Assembly (NCBI GenBank): GCA_017743275.1
Contig: JAGHZG010000116.1
Location: 1-6,044 of the forward strand
Reading direction: 5' to 3'
DNA length: 6,044 bases
From: Chloroflexota bacterium
GTDB lineage: Bacteria > Chloroflexota > Anaerolineae > B4-G1 > DUEL01
The position numbers and the translations under genes were made by a program. The notes beneath the pieces were generated by a model. That model saw only the letters and a list, made by a program, of their open reading frames with translations, had not been told where the DNA came from and did not search any database. How positions within the stretch are numbered: the stretch's first letter is position 1; every line of letters starts with the position of its first letter. Of the stretch, positions 4,287 to 6,044 are shown piece by piece.

Positions 4287-5244
4287 TCACCACAATCCGG
4301 TGAGTGTTCACTCCGTAGGGATAGCAGGAAATGAGGGTGAGCACCGGACTGCTGGTCGGGTACATCACGCTGACGTCCGTGGGCTCCACGATGCGGGTCT
4401 GGGTCACCCGATACCGGTATACCTGACTGGCGGTGTAAACCTCCACGATGTCCCCCAACTGGACTTTGGGCAGGTCGCGGAAAATTTCCCCGTAGATGTC
4501 GTTGTGGGCCGAGATGATGCAGTTCCCCCGCTCCCCTGGATTGGCCGAACCGATGTGGTGACCGGCGCCCCGCTTCAAACTCTCCCAGTCGTCCCCTTGC
4601 ACCACTGGCGCGTCCACGCCGATGGAGGGAATGCGGATACGGATGGGCTGCTCCGGGCCAGGGGTCGGAGCAGGAAGGGGCGTGATGGCCGCGACCAGAT
4701 GGCGCAGGTGGGCCGGCACCGGCGCGGGCTCCGAGCGTCCCTGGGCGTCAGGAGGGGTGTGGCCGCCAGGCAACACGACGACCCGGATCAGGGGAGTCGG
4801 CGTGGGCGTGGGCACCTGTTCCGCCTGGACCGCCCGGGCCTGACGGTTTAACTCATTGAGCGTATCCAGCGTGCTCACCAGCACGGCCACCAGTCCCACC
4901 AGGGCCAGGATTTCCAGGATCAGCAGGACCTGGTCCCGCACCCATGCCCAGCGAATCGGTCTGGGAGGACGGCCCCGGTGGCGCGGCCGTTCCTCGTCCA
5001 CCGGACGGGCCCGGAACCCCGCGCTGGCGCCCTGGTCGGCGTAGCGGAGATGTTCATCCGGAAGGGGCGGAGGTGGAGCCTCCGCCTCCGGTCGCTCCGG
5101 GGCCAGCGGATCCCGGGGCTCCAGCGGCCCCCTGGCCTTCCGCAGCCGCTCCAGCCGGGCCTGCGCCTTGCGGATGCGCAGAATCTCCTCCAGTTCTTCT
5201 ATGGAGAGTTCGTCTACTGATCGTCGGTCTCTGAGAAAACTCAT
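4267..5244 (-). CDS. Sortase-family transpeptidase with long charged/proline-rich N-terminus
   Basis: A 325-residue protein. Residues 1-100 are cytoplasmic: an acidic/basic helix (MSFLRDRRSVDELSIEELEEILRIRKAQ...) followed by a Pro/Arg-rich stretch. Residues about 103-125 form one membrane segment, 143-200 a Pro/Thr-rich linker (PTPTPTP, PAPTPGP), and 200-325 the sortase beta-barrel. The catalytic triad is visible: His247 in IISAHND, Cys307 in LTLISCYPY, and Arg316 in NTHRIVV. Sortases cleave a C-terminal sorting motif on secreted proteins and join them to an amine acceptor at the cell surface. The class D/E-like type is the best match, but the class is not certain. It is longer than a typical sortase (about 200-250) because of the N-terminal extension. 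No LPxTG-type substrate is encoded in the window. The ATG is chosen because the only in-frame upstream stretch ends at a stop 21 nt before it. No convincing Shine-Dalgarno is seen there, and the MSFLRDRRSVDELSIEELEEIL start looks conserved. Confidence 0.92.
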   Translation of the reverse strand: MSFLRDRRSVDELSIEELEEILRIRKAQARLERLRKARGPLEPRDPLAPERPEAEAPPPPLPDEHLRYADQGASAGFRARPVDEERPRHRGRPPRPIRWAWVRDQVLLILEILALVGLVAVLVSTLDTLNELNRQARAVQAEQVPTPTPTPLIRVVVLPGGHTPPDAQGRSEPAPVPAHLRHLVAAITPLPAPTPGPEQPIRIRIPSIGVDAPVVQGDDWESLKRGAGHHIGSANPGERGNCIISAHNDIYGEIFRDLPKVQLGDIVEVYTASQVYRYRVTQTRIVEPTDVSVMYPTSSPVLTLISCYPYGVNTHRIVVIAELEP

Positions 5245-5302
5245 CGCAACGTTTCGGATGCCCTATGGGAAAATTTTGCAACTGCTACACCCAACTCTAT
5301 TT

Positions 5303-5314
5303 GTGACGATTCGT
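5303..5314. repeat. Partial copy of the ATTCGTG-type repeat
   Basis: GTGACGATTCGT matches the beginning of the full copy at 5448-5462 (GTGACGATGATTCGT) with a 3-bp deletion. Confidence 0.4.
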
Positions 5315-5345
5315 AACTACCTGCACTGATCGGTTTGCAGATAAC

Positions 5346-5390
5346 GTAGCGCAGGCTGTCAGCCTGCGTGCAGGCCTGGCAGTGCGCTAC
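5346..5390. repeat. REP-like compound palindrome GTAGCGCA...TGCGCTAC
   Basis: The outer arms GTAGCGCA (5346-5353) and TGCGCTAC (5383-5390) are perfect inverses. Inside, CGCAGGCT (5350-5357) and AGCCTGCG (5361-5368) form an alternative 8-bp hairpin with a GTC loop, and CAGGCCTG (5371-5378) is itself palindromic. The form, with nested alternative hairpins, resembles dispersed REP-type intergenic repeats of many environmental bacteria. No T-tract makes it a terminator. Confidence 0.75.
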
Positions 5391-5413
5391 AGGGACATAC
5401 CTTTGCCGAGTCT

Positions 5414-5430
5414 TGGGCGGCGTCTGCCCA
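5414..5430. repeat. Short hairpin TGGGCGG-CGT-CTGCCCA
   Basis: A 17-nt inverted repeat with a 7-bp stem including one G-T wobble and a 3-nt loop. It is probably a minor repeat family member. Confidence 0.45.
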
Positions 5431-5452
5431 GAGGCTTCCTGGTAGTAGTGAC

Positions 5453-5476
5453 GATGATTCGTGTTATTCGTGGATA
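5453..5476. repeat. 24-bp direct repeat, copy 1 (ATTCGTG type)
   Basis: Identical over 24 bp to 5534-5557 and 81 bp away from it. It contains two ATTCGTG heptamers (5457-5463 and 5466-5472) spaced 9 bp apart. This type of ATTCGTG-rich repeat is in my experience widespread in intergenic DNA of Chloroflexota and other environmental genomes. Confidence 0.9.
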
Positions 5477-5488
5477 TACCTGGGTCGC

Positions 5489-5513
5489 CACAGGATGCGG
5501 GCTAAACCCTGTG
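5489..5513. repeat. Inverted repeat CACAGG / CCTGTG
   Basis: A perfect 6-bp inverted repeat (5489-5494 and 5508-5513) lying between the two 24-bp copies, followed by CTACACC. The inner GGG/CCC offers an alternative pairing. Confidence 0.5.
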
Positions 5514-5527
5514 CTACACCAACCCAC

Positions 5528-5568
5528 ATTCGTGATGATTCGTGTTATTCGTGGATACATTCGTGGAT
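5528..5568. repeat. 24-bp direct repeat copy 2 within an ATTCGTG cluster, overlapping a CDS end
   Basis: Four ATTCGTG heptamers start at 5528, 5538, 5547 and 5559. The 24 bp at 5534-5557 are identical to copy 1. The cluster covers the last codons and the TAA of the oxidoreductase gene (stop at 5547-5545 on the minus strand). Confidence 0.9.
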
Positions 5569-6044
5569 CCGGATGCCCCGCTTCTCCAGTTGGGCGAAGA
5601 AAGGGTCCGGCTCCAGCAGTTCCTCCGGAGCGAAGACCCCGGGCCTGGCGACCTCCCGGCGGGCCAGCATCACGGCGCCGATGGCCGCCGGGATGCCCGT
5701 CAGGCGGCCCATTTTGTCCACGGTGGCGTAGCGGACCGTCCGGGCCTTGCCGCCCTTCCGGCCCACCACATCCACCCGGGCGCCGGAGAAGGGAACACCT
5801 CCCATCCTGATCAGACTCTCCATCCGGTGGACCAGCCGGGCTGTACGGGCAATGGAGCGATGGCTCCGGCTCAGGCCCAGTCGGACCAAAAGAGCGGCCA
5901 GAGAATTGTTCCAGCGCGGGGTCAGGCCGCCCTTCAGGAAAACGGTGCGGGCCGGAATGGTTCGGGGGATGGTCAGCGGTTCCGGATGGCCGCAGTGGAA
6001 GACTTCAACCCGACCCAGCGGGGCCGGAAAGTCCACCCATTCCT
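5545..6044 (-). CDS. Saccharopine-dehydrogenase-family oxidoreductase, C-terminal part (5' partial)
   Basis: The frame is open to the window edge, reading EWVDFPAPLGRVEVFHCGHPEPLTIPRTIP, so the gene begins outside and the GTG at 6036 is internal. The segment EVFHCGHPEPLTIPRTIP, then FLKGGLTPRWNNSLAALLVRLGL, and the ending GVFAPEELLEPDPFFAQLEKRGIRI match the C-terminal domain of saccharopine dehydrogenase-like NAD(P)-dependent enzymes (saccharopine dehydrogenase, lysine 6-dehydrogenase and carboxynorspermidine dehydrogenase relatives). The N-terminal Rossmann domain is not present here, so the cofactor and substrate cannot be assigned. The last residues HECIHE and the TAA are encoded by a dispersed ATTCGTG repeat, so the natural end of the family domain is at about RGIRI and the tail is acquired. 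The sortase lies downstream on the same strand, 300 bp away across repeat-rich DNA, so co-transcription is doubtful. Confidence 0.85.
   Translation of the reverse strand, partial: EWVDFPAPLGRVEVFHCGHPEPLTIPRTIPARTVFLKGGLTPRWNNSLAALLVRLGLSRSHRSIARTARLVHRMESLIRMGGVPFSGARVDVVGRKGGKARTVRYATVDKMGRLTGIPAAIGAVMLARREVARPGVFAPEELLEPDPFFAQLEKRGIRIHECIHE

Larger units (their letters stand above)
5245..5544. other. Intergenic region: patchwork of short repeats
   Basis: No gene is supported in this 300-bp gap. It holds a partial ATTCGT-type repeat (5303-5314), a large palindrome (5346-5390), a hairpin (5414-5430), a 24-bp repeat copy (5453-5476), a CACAGG/CCTGTG inverted repeat (5489-5513) and the start of a second 24-bp copy that runs into the next gene. 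No convincing promoter for the sortase was found. Confidence 0.75.

Noticed and set aside
3720..4303. Plus-strand frames 3720-4106 and 3836-4303 through the structured spacer and the small membrane gene
   Set aside because: No ribosome binding site and no domain-like sequence. Their 3' halves are antisense to the minus-strand gene, which has good start signals.
5245..5345. Promoter for the sortase upstream of its ATG
   Set aside because: Hexamers such as TTGCAA and TTGGGT occur on the minus strand, but none has a credible -10 at 16-18 nt.
5331..5354. Apparent similarity of TTTGCAGATAACGTAGCGCAG to palindrome copy 1 (TTTGCAGGATAACTGCTCGC)
   Set aside because: The match needs several gaps and the dyad symmetry is not preserved, so it is probably chance or only remote relatedness.
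5303..5568. CRISPR array
   Set aside because: Only two full 24-bp copies 81 bp apart, with a palindrome between them and no regular spacers or cas genes.
5382..5810. A 142-codon plus-strand frame across the repeat-rich spacer
   Set aside because: It is composed of repeat sequence and the antisense of the oxidoreductase gene, with a low-complexity Pro/Arg/Gly product.

Overview
The window looks like a chromosomal segment of a GC-rich member of the Chloroflexota, probably of the Anaerolineae/thermophilic type. This taxonomic call is an inference from three things: the protein style (a membrane glycosyltransferase-like protein carrying several extracytoplasmic beta modules, and a sortase with a long charged/proline-rich N-terminus), strong GGAGG ribosome binding sites, and intergenic DNA packed with short palindromic and ATTCGTG-type repeats. 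No rRNA, tRNA, CRISPR array or intact transposase gene was seen.

Layout. From 1 to 2177 (+) lies the C-terminal part of a large glycosyltransferase-39-like membrane protein whose start is outside the window. A 42-bp minisatellite is inserted in frame in it at 703-794. It overlaps by 4 bp (GTGA) an EamA/DMT-family transporter (2174-3079, +), so these two form a translationally coupled pair. The 3080-3323 gap holds an 80-bp MITE-like palindromic element, then a good sigma70-type promoter with an extended -10. That promoter drives a small zinc-ribbon protein of the LysW type (3324-3569, +) with an unusually long acidic tail. The 395-bp gap 3570-3964 has no credible gene but holds a run of strong inverted repeats, including a three-way-junction-like fold and a second copy of the palindrome found upstream of the LysW-like gene. 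It lies between convergent genes.

On the minus strand, a sortase (5244 to 4267) is followed by a small tail-anchored membrane protein (4225 to 3965). The small gene has its own TTGCCG-N17-TATAAT promoter overlapping the sortase 3' end. The 300-bp gap 5245-5544 is a patchwork of at least three repeat types. The window closes with the C-terminal part of a saccharopine-dehydrogenase-family oxidoreductase (6044 to 5545, -), whose last codons and stop codon lie inside one of those repeats.

The genes do not form one evident pathway. The coherent groupings are glycosyltransferase plus transporter, sortase plus small membrane protein, and the isolated LysW-like gene bracketed by related palindromes. 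The most unusual content is the non-coding and repeat structure and the LysW-like protein, not a recognisable multi-gene defence or metabolic system.
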